DNA of 64,000 bases from Sulfolobus tengchongensis (GTDB taxonomy: Archaea; Thermoproteota; Thermoprotei_A; Sulfolobales; Sulfolobaceae), in assembly GCF_036967215.1 (NCBI RefSeq), contig NZ_CP146016.1, forward strand, positions 710,501 through 774,500, given 5' to 3'. Position 1 is the stretch's first letter. Every line of letters begins with the position of its first letter. Both the position numbers and the translations under genes were made by a program. This document shows positions 19,431-28,971 of the stretch, one piece after another. The notes beneath the pieces are model-generated. The model was not told the origin of the DNA, did not search any database, and saw only the letters and a list, made by a program, of their open reading frames with translations.

Positions 19431-19622
19431 TGACAGTTTACGGAAAATCCACTTAATGACCTATCCGTTAAAAGATGATGAAGAGTTCTCCTTCTTATCA
19501 AATTGGACTTAATTTTAAATAAATACGCTATAATTATATATATATATTAAAAAATAGTTAATCTTATTTTCTAATCTTAAATTAAATAGTGTATGTAAAG
19601 CGTTAATTTCCGTTAATTACTA
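19431..19622. mobile_element. 192-bp non-autonomous element, family 2, copy 1
   Basis: The element starts TGACAGTTTACGGAAAAT and ends TTTCCGTTAATTACTA, giving TACGGAAA-type inverted ends. The interior is closely similar to 36380-36562. No ORF and no clear target duplication is seen in this copy. Size and ends are reminiscent of the SM2-type elements of Sulfolobus (recollection, not a match). The rest of the 19185-19918 gap is A+T-rich and holds no gene that I can see. Confidence 0.65.
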
Positions 19623-19918
19623 GTCATCATATTTATAATATATAAAAAATATAAGATTAGATCTCTCTATGAATGTGAAAGAAATACTCATCTTTGATTA
19701 TACTATTATATAATAATGGATGATTATTTATAACTACACGAAGTTACGTTTATGATTACATTAAAATCACCTTTCAGACGAATACTATCTGCTACACAGT
19801 GGGCTTAACAGGGTTTCAAGTTAATCGCAAATTTAGATGAGGTAAAATTCACACTCGCCTAATTTTTTCTTTACTTTAGTTAAAGAGGACAAAAATTATT
19901 GCAGTCTCTATCAGTTGT

Positions 19919-21635
19919 ATTATAATTCCATAGAGGATTAACAAGAGGTAATTTTGATTGGGAATTGGTAGAGAGTTTAGAGGAACTTTCAATTCCATAG
20001 AGGATTAACTCAGATGGGCAATCTGTTGAGGTGTATGAATATATACCGCCCTTTCAATTCCATAGAGGATTAACTAGGATCTAGATTGGATAATTAGTAA
20101 AGGTGAGTATCTAGTAGACTTTCAATTCCATAGAGGATTAACTAGTAATAAGGCATGAGTTACTACAAAAACAAAAAGAAGATATCTTTCAATTCCATAG
20201 AGGATTAACCAAGACAATACTAACTGATAAATACACGTATCGCTTATATTTCTTTCAATTCCATAGAGGATTAACGGGTTAGGTGTATTATTGGTAATCG
20301 CAGGAGCAGGTATCACTTTCAATTCCATAGAGGATTAACATGTTATACTGAACATCTTTGATGTTAAGGCTTACGTCAACTTTCAATTCCATAGAGGATT
20401 AACCATTAATTTAGTAATTAGTGTTAGAGTCTTCAGTTAGAGACTTTCAATTCCATAGAGGATTAACTTATACTGAGTTATAAGAACTCCTGCACTGTTA
20501 TATTGCAACTTTCAATTCCATAGAGGATTAACTACATAGCAGAGTGAAAGATTTGCATAGCATAGCAGAGTACTTTCAATTCCATAGAGGATTAACAGGA
20601 ATTCATGAAGAAATACCCTCGTTTTCCAGATGAGTTAAACTTTCAATTCCATAGAGGATTAACAGAAGCGTATAATGTACAAGAGATAGAGAAGTTGCTT
20701 AATCTTTCAATTCCATAGAGGATTAACACCAATGCTCCTGTTGTCATTAAAGCATTTGAATACCTAAAACTTTCAATTCCATAGAGGATTAACCTGTTAT
20801 TCAGTTTTGGCTTAGGCGCTGCAGGGTTTGGGTTCTTTCAATTCCATAGAGGATTAACGGTAAGGGTGTGGATGCACCAGAAACACCAATACCAGCCAGC
20901 TTTCAATTCCATAGAGGATTAACTCGAAAGTGTAGAGCAAGAAACAAACGGTAATCTAAGTTTCTTTCAATTCCATAGAGGATTAACATCGCCAGGCGTT
21001 GCCCCATTTCAATCTGGACATTCTTATCTTTCAATTCCATAGAGGATTAACTTCTATTACTATGTGACTGTCTGGCAATAAAATGACATTACTTTCAATT
21101 CCATAGAGGATTAACAATAAATATTCTCCCTCTGCTTAGTGTATTGTCACTATATACTTTCAATTCCATAGAGGATTAACAATGCAGACAGTAGTAATCG
21201 TGCTGTTAATGGCAATGTCATAAGCTTTCAATTCCATAGAGGATTAACTTGAAAACCTTCCTAAGCGTGATCTTGAAATCACTCACGAACTTTCAATTCC
21301 ATAGAGGATTAACTAAGCCAGTACCAGCAAATGGCACAGATTGACCCAGCGTTCTTTCAATTCCATAGAGGATTAACTTCTAATGCGGAACTAGGTGTAT
21401 TTACATAAAATGGAAACAGCTTTCAATTCCATAGAGGATTAACTAATATATTTTCTTAATCTATCTAAGACTTCTTTAACTTTCTTTCAATTCCATAGAG
21501 GATTAACACTTAAGATTATTAGCTAACGTTGAAACGTCGTTATTTGACTTTCAATTCCATAGAGGATTAACCGAAATCATTTTCATCGACCTCCTCAGTC
21601 TGTTCTTCAACCTTTCAATTCCATAGAGGATTAAC
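19919..21635 (-). CRISPR. CRISPR array 2: 27 repeats, 26 spacers, CTTTCAATTC-type
   Basis: The 24-bp repeat reads CTTTCAATTCC...GGATTAAC on the plus strand, so crRNA repeats read GTTAATCC...ATTGAAAG from the minus strand. The leader is at the right end (21636). The leftmost repeat (19919-19942) has lost its first five bases (ATTAT instead of CTTTC), as expected at the old, leader-distal end. All other repeats are uniform. Spacers are about 36-42 bp. Repeats of this type serve type I-A and type III systems in Sulfolobus. Confidence 0.97.
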
Positions 21636-21880
21636 AGAGGATTTTTTAACCTTCTTCTTATTTTCTTTTTCCTTTTCTTTCTTATAAGTTTTTCTCTTCC
21701 TTACACTTTGTATTTCTCTCTTCTTGTTACCTATTTTATTCTATTCCCGGGTTTTGTTGGGATTTTCACGACTTCTCTATAAAGGTAATTAATTTAGGTT
21801 AACGTCCTACCTGTATTCTTATTAAGGTTTAACGTCTTCCACTATCAAACCCGGGAACAAAAATTCAAATAAATTTTATT
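21636..21880 (-). promoter_or_regulatory. Leader of array 2
   Basis: This 245-bp sequence is the inverted near-duplicate of the array 3 leader (23464-23708). Identity is essentially complete over the distal 190 or so bases and drops in the 50 bases beside the array. It contains CCCGGG boxes (about 21747 and 21850), GTTAACG-type motifs and a TTATAAG element about 50 bp from the first repeat. Intact leaders are where new spacers enter. Confidence 0.85.
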
Positions 21881-22159
21881 CTTAGTTATTTTCTATTGTT
21901 ATTTATTAATATTCCTTCATTATAATTAAAGGAAGATGACAAAGACTGTAAGAATAGATGATGTAACTTAAGCAGGAAGAAATCTCGTTTAATTTCCATT
22001 TCCTTCATTTCTTTTCATATTATCCTAACTTTTCCTGCGGAAGTAATACTTTCATTTCTTTCAAATATTTTCGCTCCTCCTCTCTACTCCAAATTTTCTT
22101 GAGGAAATTTTTCTTCTCTCTATCCCACGCTTATTAGATTTTATACAAAAATCAAATTT

Positions 22160-22550
22160 ATGAAGTTGCAAATAATAAGGCAGTTTAGGAGGCTTCACTC
22201 TTATAAGGCTTCAGATCCTGTAGAGGAGGAGCTATGAAGGTGGAACTTTACCCATAAAGCCTAGGAGACATTTCTCCCTGTCAATAGTAGATGTAGCTTA
22301 TGGTATTGCGATACTAAGAGAGATATTTATCTTATCTAAGAAAAGTCTGAATTGGTTACGAAAGAGCCTTGACCACAGTTTTACAAATACTGCCTCAATG
22401 TCTATAAAGCATTTTTAGTAGATTTTCATTTCAGACTTCTCTGATTCTACTGGATTTTTGCCAATTATCTCGGAGTTTAAAAAAGTTGATAATTCTCCTT
22501 TAGGTCTTTCATCAAGACTTTCAATTGATGCAATAACTCAAATGTCATTT
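22160..22550 (+). pseudogene. csa1: csa1 remnant (Cas4-related adaptation protein)
   Basis: Conceptual fragments in shifting frames match the Csa1 pattern. After an ATG at 22160 come MKLQIIRQFRRLHSY and a segment reading LSIVDVAYG, which continues in another frame as YCDTKRDIYL; together they form the VAYGYC-type motif with the first Fe-S cysteine. Further on come EFKKVDNSPLGLSSRLSIDAI, here split by stops. Several stops and frameshifts leave no product. In intact Sulfolobus loci csa1 heads the csa1-cas1-cas2-cas4 adaptation operon between paired leaders, the position seen here. Confidence 0.7.
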
Positions 22551-22579
22551 CCCGGGAAGGAATGTAGATTCAGTAGATC

Positions 22580-22839
22580 AGTTTAATCTAGCTTTGAATT
22601 ACTCTTACGCAATTCTCTATAATAGAGTAATGAAATATCTTTTTATTGCCTGTTTAGATTTGGGTTTTATTCATAAAGATTGACCGGGAATGAAAGTCTT
22701 ATTCATGACTTTTCAGTGATGTTTAAGCCTTACGTTGATTTTATTCCAGTAAAAGCCTTTAGAGAAGTTTTTAGATTGAAAATAAAAGAGGGGTTAATTG
22801 ATAAAGTAGGTATAAGTTCAATTGATCTATTCCTTTAAT
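22580..22839 (+). pseudogene. cas1: cas1 remnant (CRISPR integrase, C-terminal half)
   Basis: The plus strand from 22580 reads FNLALNYSYAILYNRV, then GFIHKD, a stop and a +1 shift. It continues SLIHDFSVMFKPYVDF and AFREVFRLKIKEGLIDK to the stop at 22839. These are the conserved Cas1 blocks: LNYGYAILY before the helical domain, GFLH with a metal-binding histidine, and the SL-x-DF block. The first half of the gene is missing and csa1 debris abuts it, so a deletion plus point decay occurred. No functional integrase can come from here. Confidence 0.82.
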
Positions 22840-22849
22840 TATTACGTAG

Positions 22850-23420
22850 CCGTATTTTTAAAATCAGACAGTTTACTCAACACAGTTTTCTCACTTTCCC
22901 TACTTCAACAGCTAGATCTCTTGGACTTGTTCCGTTATTTTTCCTATTGAATGCAACATTTTTATTTCCTCATTTGAAAGGTTTCTTATTAATGAATTAA
23001 TCTCATTAGAAGTAAAAGAAATTGCTTTTGTAACCTCAGCTTCGTCCCTAACATAAATAAATAGTATATTTCTTTCTACTAACTTGAATTGAAATAAAAA
23101 GAAGAAGAACATTTAGTATCCTCATTCCTATGATAACTCAGTAACAATTGGTTCCGGCAAAAGTAATAATATGCTTATTAACTGATAAAGTGTATTATGG
23201 AAAATCAGATAATGAAATGTCATAAACTTCTGGTAAGGGATAATTCAAACGAATAGAATTAACTTTTAGATTTTCTATTGTTACCTTCACTCCTTCCAAA
23301 ATGGGTGAAGAGACTAAAATAATGAACTAATCCTTCCTCCTAGGCTGAAGTTTCAGTTAACAATCCTAGAAGATAAGTCTCTAAAAATCCAATTGTAACA
23401 AAATATGACTTTACCATGAG
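22850..23420 (-). pseudogene. csa3: csa3 remnant (CARF-wHTH regulator of adaptation genes)
   Basis: Minus-strand fragments, in order: SYFVTIGFLETYLLGLLTET (about 23410), LNYPLPEVYDIS, LPEPIVTELS, IYVRDEAEVTKAISF, NLSNEEIKMLHSIGK, and in another frame GTSPRDLAVEVGK and LSDFKKYG. This is the Csa3 layout: CARF domain, YVRDE segment, then winged helix. The longest surviving open frame is 22912-23112. Several frameshifts and stops separate the pieces. Csa3 normally activates the csa1-cas1 operon and acquisition. Confidence 0.78.
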
Positions 23421-23463
23421 TTAATATTGACGTTATAAGTATAAATTTATTTTTATATAGATA

Positions 23464-23708
23464 AATAAAATTTATTTGAATTTTTGTTCCCGGGTTTGAT
23501 AGTGGAAGACGTTAAACCTTAATAAGAATACAGGTAGGACGTTAACCTAAATTAATTACCTTTATAGAGAAGTCGTGAAAATCCCAACAAAACCCGGGAA
23601 TAGAATAAAATAGGTAACAAGAAGAGAGAAATACAAAGTGTAAGGAAGAGAAAAACTTATAAGAAAGAATAGGAGAAAACAAAATAAGAAGAGGGTTAAA
23701 AACCCTCT
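23464..23708 (+). promoter_or_regulatory. Leader of array 3
   Basis: This 245-bp leader is the inverted twin of 21636-21880 and reads rightwards into array 3. It has CCCGGG boxes (about 23489 and 23596), GACGTTAACC and CTTATAAG (about 23654), then a purine-rich stretch. The near-identity over both leaders contrasts with the decayed genes between them, pointing to selection or recent gene conversion. Confidence 0.85.
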
Positions 23709-25233
23709 GTTAATCCTCTATGGAATTGAAAGTTTAATCGCTTTCATGAACCTCTCTAACTTCAAATTTAGAAGGTTAATCCTCTATGGAATTGAAAGTG
23801 ATTTGTATACGATAAGTTGTACTAGCGTTTATCTGGATATGTTAATCCTCTATGGAATTGAAAGAGCACTATAATAATTGCTATAACATTTGTAGAAGAT
23901 TTCTTGTTAATCCTCTATGGAATTGAAAGTTTCAGCTTCAGTAAAATACTTCTAGTGATAATTATGTCTTTGTTAATCCTCTATGGAATTGAAAGCAGTC
24001 TGTAACTGTTGGTGCGTCATCATCGTCAACTGTGTCGGTTAATCCTCTATGGAATTGAAAGATAGTAACGTCATCAGGGAATAGTCGTAAAACGCTTTTC
24101 ACGTTAATCCTCTATGGAATTGAAAGTCATCTGATGTCCTGTTATATGTCACTTTATATCCTGCATTTCTAGTTAATCCTCTATGGAATTGAAAGTTATA
24201 TTGTTGACGCTGATAAGAATGTGATCACTGTCAAGTTAATCCTCTATGGAATTGAAAGTCTTCGAGTGCAAACTTCCTGTGAATTTGCAACATCAACAAT
24301 TGATAATCCTCTATGGAATTGAAAGTTTTCTTTGTCGTAGATGATTGATTCTAATATGTTGTTTTGATAATCCTCTATGGAATTGAAAGATGATATAGCT
24401 CAGGATATGGTAATTAACATAAAATTTAATGATAATCCTCTATGGAATTGAAAGACCTGTGTAGTTTGCTGAATCGCATTAACAGCCGTCACAGGATAAT
24501 CCTCTATGGAATTGAAAGAGAATTAGCGACTTAGCAATAGAAACTCGTGCTCTAATTTGATAATCCTCTATGGAATTGAAAGATGGTAGAGAGTTAATAT
24601 ACTTTGCTTCAAGGCATCCAAGACTTGATAATCCTCTATGGAATTGAAAGCTATTTTCTCCTTCCAAGAAGATGTAGAGATCTTGAATCTCGATAATCCT
24701 CTATGGAATTGAAAGCAACTTTCTTGCTTTTGTAAATATAATTCACAAACTCCTGATAATCCTCTATGGAATTGAAAGTACTTCATTGCATAGCTATCGA
24801 GTAACATTAGCGTGTCTTCGATAATCCTCTATGGAATTGAAAGATCGTCTCATGTAGTGAATCTAACCTCATTAATATTCTCTTTAAGATAATCCTCTAT
24901 GGAATTGAAAGAACTGACATGTAAGCGTTCTTCTGTGGCTCAGAAACGAAAAGATAATCCTCTATGGAATTGAAAGCTATTTGTTGAACAAGCTTACTAG
25001 GTGGATATTCAACGTGATAATCCTCTATGGAATTGAAAGAGTGTTTGCTGATTGAGAATAAGATAAAGTAGTTATAAAAGATAATCCTCTATGGAATTGA
25101 AAGATTTACATGTCTCAACATGCTTTTTCCATTCTTCCTCGCTATGATAATCCTCTATGGAATTGAAAGTTTGTTTTTTCTCTATATCGATCTGGCTAAT
25201 TAGTTTATTGATAATCCTCTATGGAATTAAAAA
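23709..25233 (+). CRISPR. CRISPR array 3: 24 repeats, 23 spacers, two repeat variants
   Basis: The 24-bp repeat ends CTCTATGGAATTGAAAG. Repeats 1-9 (leader side, to 24258) begin GTTAATC, identical to array 2. Repeats 10-24 (from 24302) begin GATAATC. The last repeat (25210-25233) is degenerate, ending ATTAAAAA, which marks the old end. Spacers are about 36-43 bp. Transcription is rightwards from the leader at 23464. Confidence 0.97.
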
Positions 25234-25487
25234 CATTTCAATCCGCCCACCACCAGAGGTGTTACATTGTAGTCATGAAAATTAGTATGTGATATGATAC
25301 TAAATCAGTTCTTCTTTAATTCTTTATTTTTAACATATTCTAACCACGCCTTATTAAAGGGGGTAACAGTACGTGAGGACACCTTACTTTTCATAACAGC
25401 AAACAAACTCAAAAAAAGTATACTAATACTACTTATATGAGGGGTAGCTATTTCTTTCAAGCTATGCTTATTAGTCTTAATGTTTTT

Positions 25488-25577
25488 ACATTGAAGCATT
25501 AATTATGCTAAGAAATATCATAAGCCTAGCGTTACAATAGATATTCCAAGTGACATTGAAGCATTAATTATGCTAAG
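25488..25577 (+). repeat. Two exact 25-bp palindromic repeats 40 bp apart
   Basis: ACATTGAAGC...TATGCTAAG occurs at 25488-25512 and 25553-25577 without mismatch. Each copy contains the near-palindrome AGCATTAATTATGCT. The 40-bp gap and 25-bp unit resemble one CRISPR unit, but the sequence is unrelated to the arrays. A transposon end or protein-binding site is equally possible. Confidence 0.6.
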
Positions 25578-25619
25578 GTTACCTTGCTCATTATGACTGG
25601 TCACTATTCGTCTCATGGT

Positions 25620-25651
25620 AACCCTAGCACATGTGTTTTTTCGCTAGGGTT
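25620..25651. other. Hairpin AACCCTAGC / GCTAGGGTT
   Basis: A perfect 9-bp stem with a 14-base loop containing a T run lies about 100 bp past the stop of the GH116 gene on the facing strand. It may be a terminator or part of an element end. Apart from this and the palindromic repeats, I see no gene in the 25234-25748 gap. Confidence 0.45.
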
Positions 25652-25748
25652 TTACGTCGGAATTTTTGTATATACAATTTTATTAAGTTCCTATTTTTGC
25701 ATATTTCATACTGATTTTCATGACTGCATTCTAACGCTCCCAGTACTT

Positions 25749-28244
25749 TTATTCGAGTGTAATTAGTAATTCTTTTTCCGCTATTATTTTTCCTTCAATT
25801 TTTCTTCCATCAGCAATTATCTCCTTTATCTTCTTTCCTTCAATTAATATCTCATCCAAATCTATTTTTCCTTCAATTACGTTAATCCTTACGTCCTTTT
25901 CCTCTACATTAATTTCTCCCCAAAATTGTGGTAATATTATGATCCATGAAAGGTTAGTTACTGGGTTTAAGATTAGTCTTTTGCCATCGAATTTTAAGCC
26001 TAAGTATGCTGGAATAACTAAGAGAGATGATAAAGGTCTAGAGTAGTGTGATCCCCATTCCCAATGGTTCCAGAAATTCCCTGCAATAGAATATCTATCG
26101 TATATTTCTCTTAGAACCTTTTTAGCTTCATCAATCATCTTTTCGTATAATAAATGAGATGCTAAATAGAATTCGACTCCACTCCATGGAGTATCTTGTT
26201 GAATTGACGCTTCAATCTTGATTGGATTTTCATAGCTTCTCATTAAAGGTCTATAGCCATCTGGGTAAGCTCCATTTATCACACCTTCTTCCTCCTTAAA
26301 ATTATATTTCATTATTGATGATAGTATCCTCTTGACTTCTTCTCTTGTAAGTAAACTATCGTTAATTAGATTAAGGTAAAACTCTCCAATTAATTGAGAT
26401 GCGTTATTTGCCTTATCTCTAAAACCAGATATTGGATCATACCAATTATCAAAATATTCTCCATTCCATAAATACTGCTTCAAAGTAGAAAGCAATTTTT
26501 GTACGTCATATCTTTCATTAGCTAACTTATTCAAAATATATAGTGCATCTATGCCTAGCAAAGATGTAAATGATGTTATTCCCACTGTAGACCAGTCATC
26601 ATAAGTTGACATACTCATACGGAACATATCTTGACCTAAAATAGCATTAACCAAAAGTAAATTGTTTGAAAAACCGCTATCTCCTATTGATTTGAAATAA
26701 TCATAAACATGCCTCATGAACTCGAAACCTGATGGAAGCTTACTGTAAATCAATCCTTCGTAGGAGTGAGTTCTCAATACGCTTTCCATTCCTTCTTTTG
26801 CTCTATTCATTAACCTCTGCTTGAATTCCTCATCGCTTGTATAGAGTGATACTAAAGCCCACATTAGTGTGAATTGAGGGTTTAAGTCATTTCTACCAAA
26901 CTCATCCGTCTTTCCACCTCTAAATATGAAATGACCAATTCTTCCTTTAGGATCTTTCCCAGTTTCTTTAACAACTTCTTTAACTGTTTCCAATATTCTA
27001 TCAAAGGTAGCTAATATGGAAGGATCTTTGCTAACTTTTTCAAGGAATTTTGTTTTGTTTTCATGAATCGAAAGTGAATATAAGACGTAAAGTGGACCAT
27101 AATCTAATGCTTCTACTCTTTCCATTAGGTTCTTAGCTAGTGATGGAAATAAAGATACTAAGACTGGCATAAAGTAAAAAGTTACGTCCACTGTGTTAAA
27201 AGCACCATTTAACGGACCGCCTGAATAGCTATAATTATTGTCTTTCCTCTCATCAGAGGAGTTATAGTATCCTTCCCATATGTAAAAGTTTCCTTCTTTA
27301 CTTAACCACGTTGATTTTACTAAAGTAGTAAGTTGAGAGCCTACTAGATCAGCTATCCAATCTTCAACTCCTTTAGGATTATAAAGGATATCGTGAAACT
27401 TTTGAGTCATTGTGGAGAGGTAATTGAAATTATCTTTTACGTAATTTGAAACTTCAACACAGTTCGAGAAGTAATTCTCATAAAAGTGTCCTATTTTTTT
27501 ACCGTAGTAATCTAAGTGATTTGGAAAGTACCATGAAAGTATAAAGGTCACTTTGTTTCCGTTAACAGTTGCAATTCCCCATTTTTCTCCGGAGTTTTTT
27601 ACTATCTTTCCTTTTTCCCTAAACTCGTTCCATTCAGCAAAATGTGGAAAATTATCGAGTTTTGCGAAACTTCCATTTTCAACCCTTACACAAAGATTTC
27701 CGTTATATCTCGGATCGTTAGATGGTACCTCTCCTGAAAATACTAAGGTATCTCCTTTAAATTCGATCTTTCCATTTTCAAATGGATTTTTTAAGCCTAA
27801 AATGAAATCTGAGTTTTCATAAGTATAATACTCAAAGATTGCAACTGGTAAAGATGAGTTCTTTATATCGTGGGGAATGAAGGGTGAAAATGCCTTTAAT
27901 GTAACTTCAAAATCATCTTTGAATTTTAAATACGCAATTGGAGGTTCACCAACATATTCTACTTCTCTTACTGGTCTTAGCCAAGGAACTGTATAAGGAC
28001 TCGCTCCAAAGTAGTAATCATATGCTTGTAGAATTCTACTCTTTCCCTTACTTTTTACACCTACAAAGAAATCAAATTGGTTAAGGTAGAATGTATTTCT
28101 TATGTCATGTCTTTCGGTAAAGCCACCGTTATTAAATATTGTCCAGTCGTATAATCTTCCGTCTGCTCTTATTTCTATTGATCCAGTTCCTAAACCACCC
28201 AATACTACTCCAGAATTTAAGGCATAAGAATACTTGTATTTCAT
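25749..28244 (-). CDS. GH116-family beta-glycosidase
   Basis: The 831-residue enzyme belongs with the GBA2-like GH116 glycosidases, which hydrolyse beta-glucosides, beta-xylosides or N-acetylglucosaminides with retention. The N-terminus shows VVLGGLGTGSIEIR and GRLYDWTIFNN, family signatures. The likely nucleophile is the E of FYIWEGYYN (about residue 324) and the likely acid/base is a D of STYDDWSTVG (about 547), by analogy with characterised S. solfataricus members. No signal peptide is seen, so it probably acts in the cytoplasm. The C-terminus is a beta-rich tail. It stands alone with its own promoter; the substrate cannot be decided from sequence. Confidence 0.85.
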   Translation of the reverse strand: MKYKYSYALNSGVVLGGLGTGSIEIRADGRLYDWTIFNNGGFTERHDIRNTFYLNQFDFFVGVKSKGKSRILQAYDYYFGASPYTVPWLRPVREVEYVGEPPIAYLKFKDDFEVTLKAFSPFIPHDIKNSSLPVAIFEYYTYENSDFILGLKNPFENGKIEFKGDTLVFSGEVPSNDPRYNGNLCVRVENGSFAKLDNFPHFAEWNEFREKGKIVKNSGEKWGIATVNGNKVTFILSWYFPNHLDYYGKKIGHFYENYFSNCVEVSNYVKDNFNYLSTMTQKFHDILYNPKGVEDWIADLVGSQLTTLVKSTWLSKEGNFYIWEGYYNSSDERKDNNYSYSGGPLNGAFNTVDVTFYFMPVLVSLFPSLAKNLMERVEALDYGPLYVLYSLSIHENKTKFLEKVSKDPSILATFDRILETVKEVVKETGKDPKGRIGHFIFRGGKTDEFGRNDLNPQFTLMWALVSLYTSDEEFKQRLMNRAKEGMESVLRTHSYEGLIYSKLPSGFEFMRHVYDYFKSIGDSGFSNNLLLVNAILGQDMFRMSMSTYDDWSTVGITSFTSLLGIDALYILNKLANERYDVQKLLSTLKQYLWNGEYFDNWYDPISGFRDKANNASQLIGEFYLNLINDSLLTREEVKRILSSIMKYNFKEEEGVINGAYPDGYRPLMRSYENPIKIEASIQQDTPWSGVEFYLASHLLYEKMIDEAKKVLREIYDRYSIAGNFWNHWEWGSHYSRPLSSLLVIPAYLGLKFDGKRLILNPVTNLSWIIILPQFWGEINVEEKDVRINVIEGKIDLDEILIEGKKIKEIIADGRKIEGKIIAEKELLITLE

Positions 28245-28276
28245 ACTTCATAAAGGAAAAGAGTAATTTTAACTTT

Positions 28277-28508
28277 AATGGGGGTTAAGGGGGCGGAAGT
28301 CCCCATCCGATGGATACCCCCTTATAGAAAAAGTTTTCATATCAACATTTGGTTTTAATGGGCTGAAAGAGATGGTAAGACTTATGAGGGATGGGACTGC
28401 TGTGGAGGGAAACCTCTGCTATACCTTGTATAGTAAGTTTCCCAAAGAAGCAGTAAATCCTCATCGTGAGGTGAGGATGCTTCGTCAGTAAGAGCAGAGT
28501 AGTTCACC
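28277..28508 (+). mobile_element. IS200/IS605 remnant: tnpB 3' end with omega-RNA-like right end
   Basis: The segment opens with a GGGGG...CCCCC hairpin (about 28288-28322). It continues in one frame as KEMVRLMRDGTAVEG, resembling the C-terminus of Sulfolobus TnpB, and ends CCTCATCGTGAGGTGAGG, TTCGTCAGTAAGAG and AGTTCAC, the usual right-end pattern. In such elements this region also encodes the guide (omega) RNA. The rest of tnpB and tnpA are absent. Confidence 0.6.
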
Positions 28509-28510
28509 CT

Positions 28511-28861
28511 TTATGATAATGAAGTTGATAATTCTTTTTTACTACGATAGAAAAATAATGATGCCAAAATAAGTAAAGGAATCAGTGAAACAATATCAAA
28601 GTTTGTTGAAACCAATATTTCAATAGCTGAAGCGAATATTCTGCTAGCGTTTAGAAATATTTGTCTATTTATTAGATAAACTGATAATAAATTCCTCTCC
28701 ATATTGTTCCAATTATATACGTCAATTATAGGGTAAATAAGAGGAGAGAAAAATGAGTAGACAAAAAGATAAATAAGAGGATAGATGAACATTGATAATG
28801 AAGATAGACTTAATACTAGAGAAGATATCAAAACAATATTATATGGTTTTATCGCGTTCAC
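28511..28861 (-). CDS. Hypothetical membrane protein
   Basis: This 116-residue protein has two or three hydrophobic stretches (about residues 8-35 and 85-105) and a basic tail (FFYRSKKEL). It has no recognisable domain. The start is GTG 28861. It lies 110 bp downstream of a decayed thermopsin gene in the same direction and may have been co-transcribed with it. Confidence 0.4.
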   Translation of the reverse strand: MNAIKPYNIVLISSLVLSLSSLSMFIYPLIYLFVYSFFSPLIYPIIDVYNWNNMERNLLSVYLINRQIFLNASRIFASAIEILVSTNFDIVSLIPLLILASLFFYRSKKELSTSLS

Positions 28862-28971
28862 GTATCAAACTAAATGATAATTGTTATTTTAATGAAGTGG
28901 ACGTGAGTTTTACTTCTGTTAATCTAGATAAGATAGAGGTACATCTCTGCAAAATTATAAAATATTTTTCT

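Noticed and set aside
22912-23112. A separate small gene in the inter-leader region
   Set aside because: Its translation (IYVRDEAEVTKAISF, LSNEEIKMLHSIGK) is the surviving middle of a broken csa3, not an independent gene.
20122-24807. Short minus-strand ORFs inside arrays 2 and 3
   Set aside because: They consist of repeated FQFHRGLS or NPLWN-type repeat translations.
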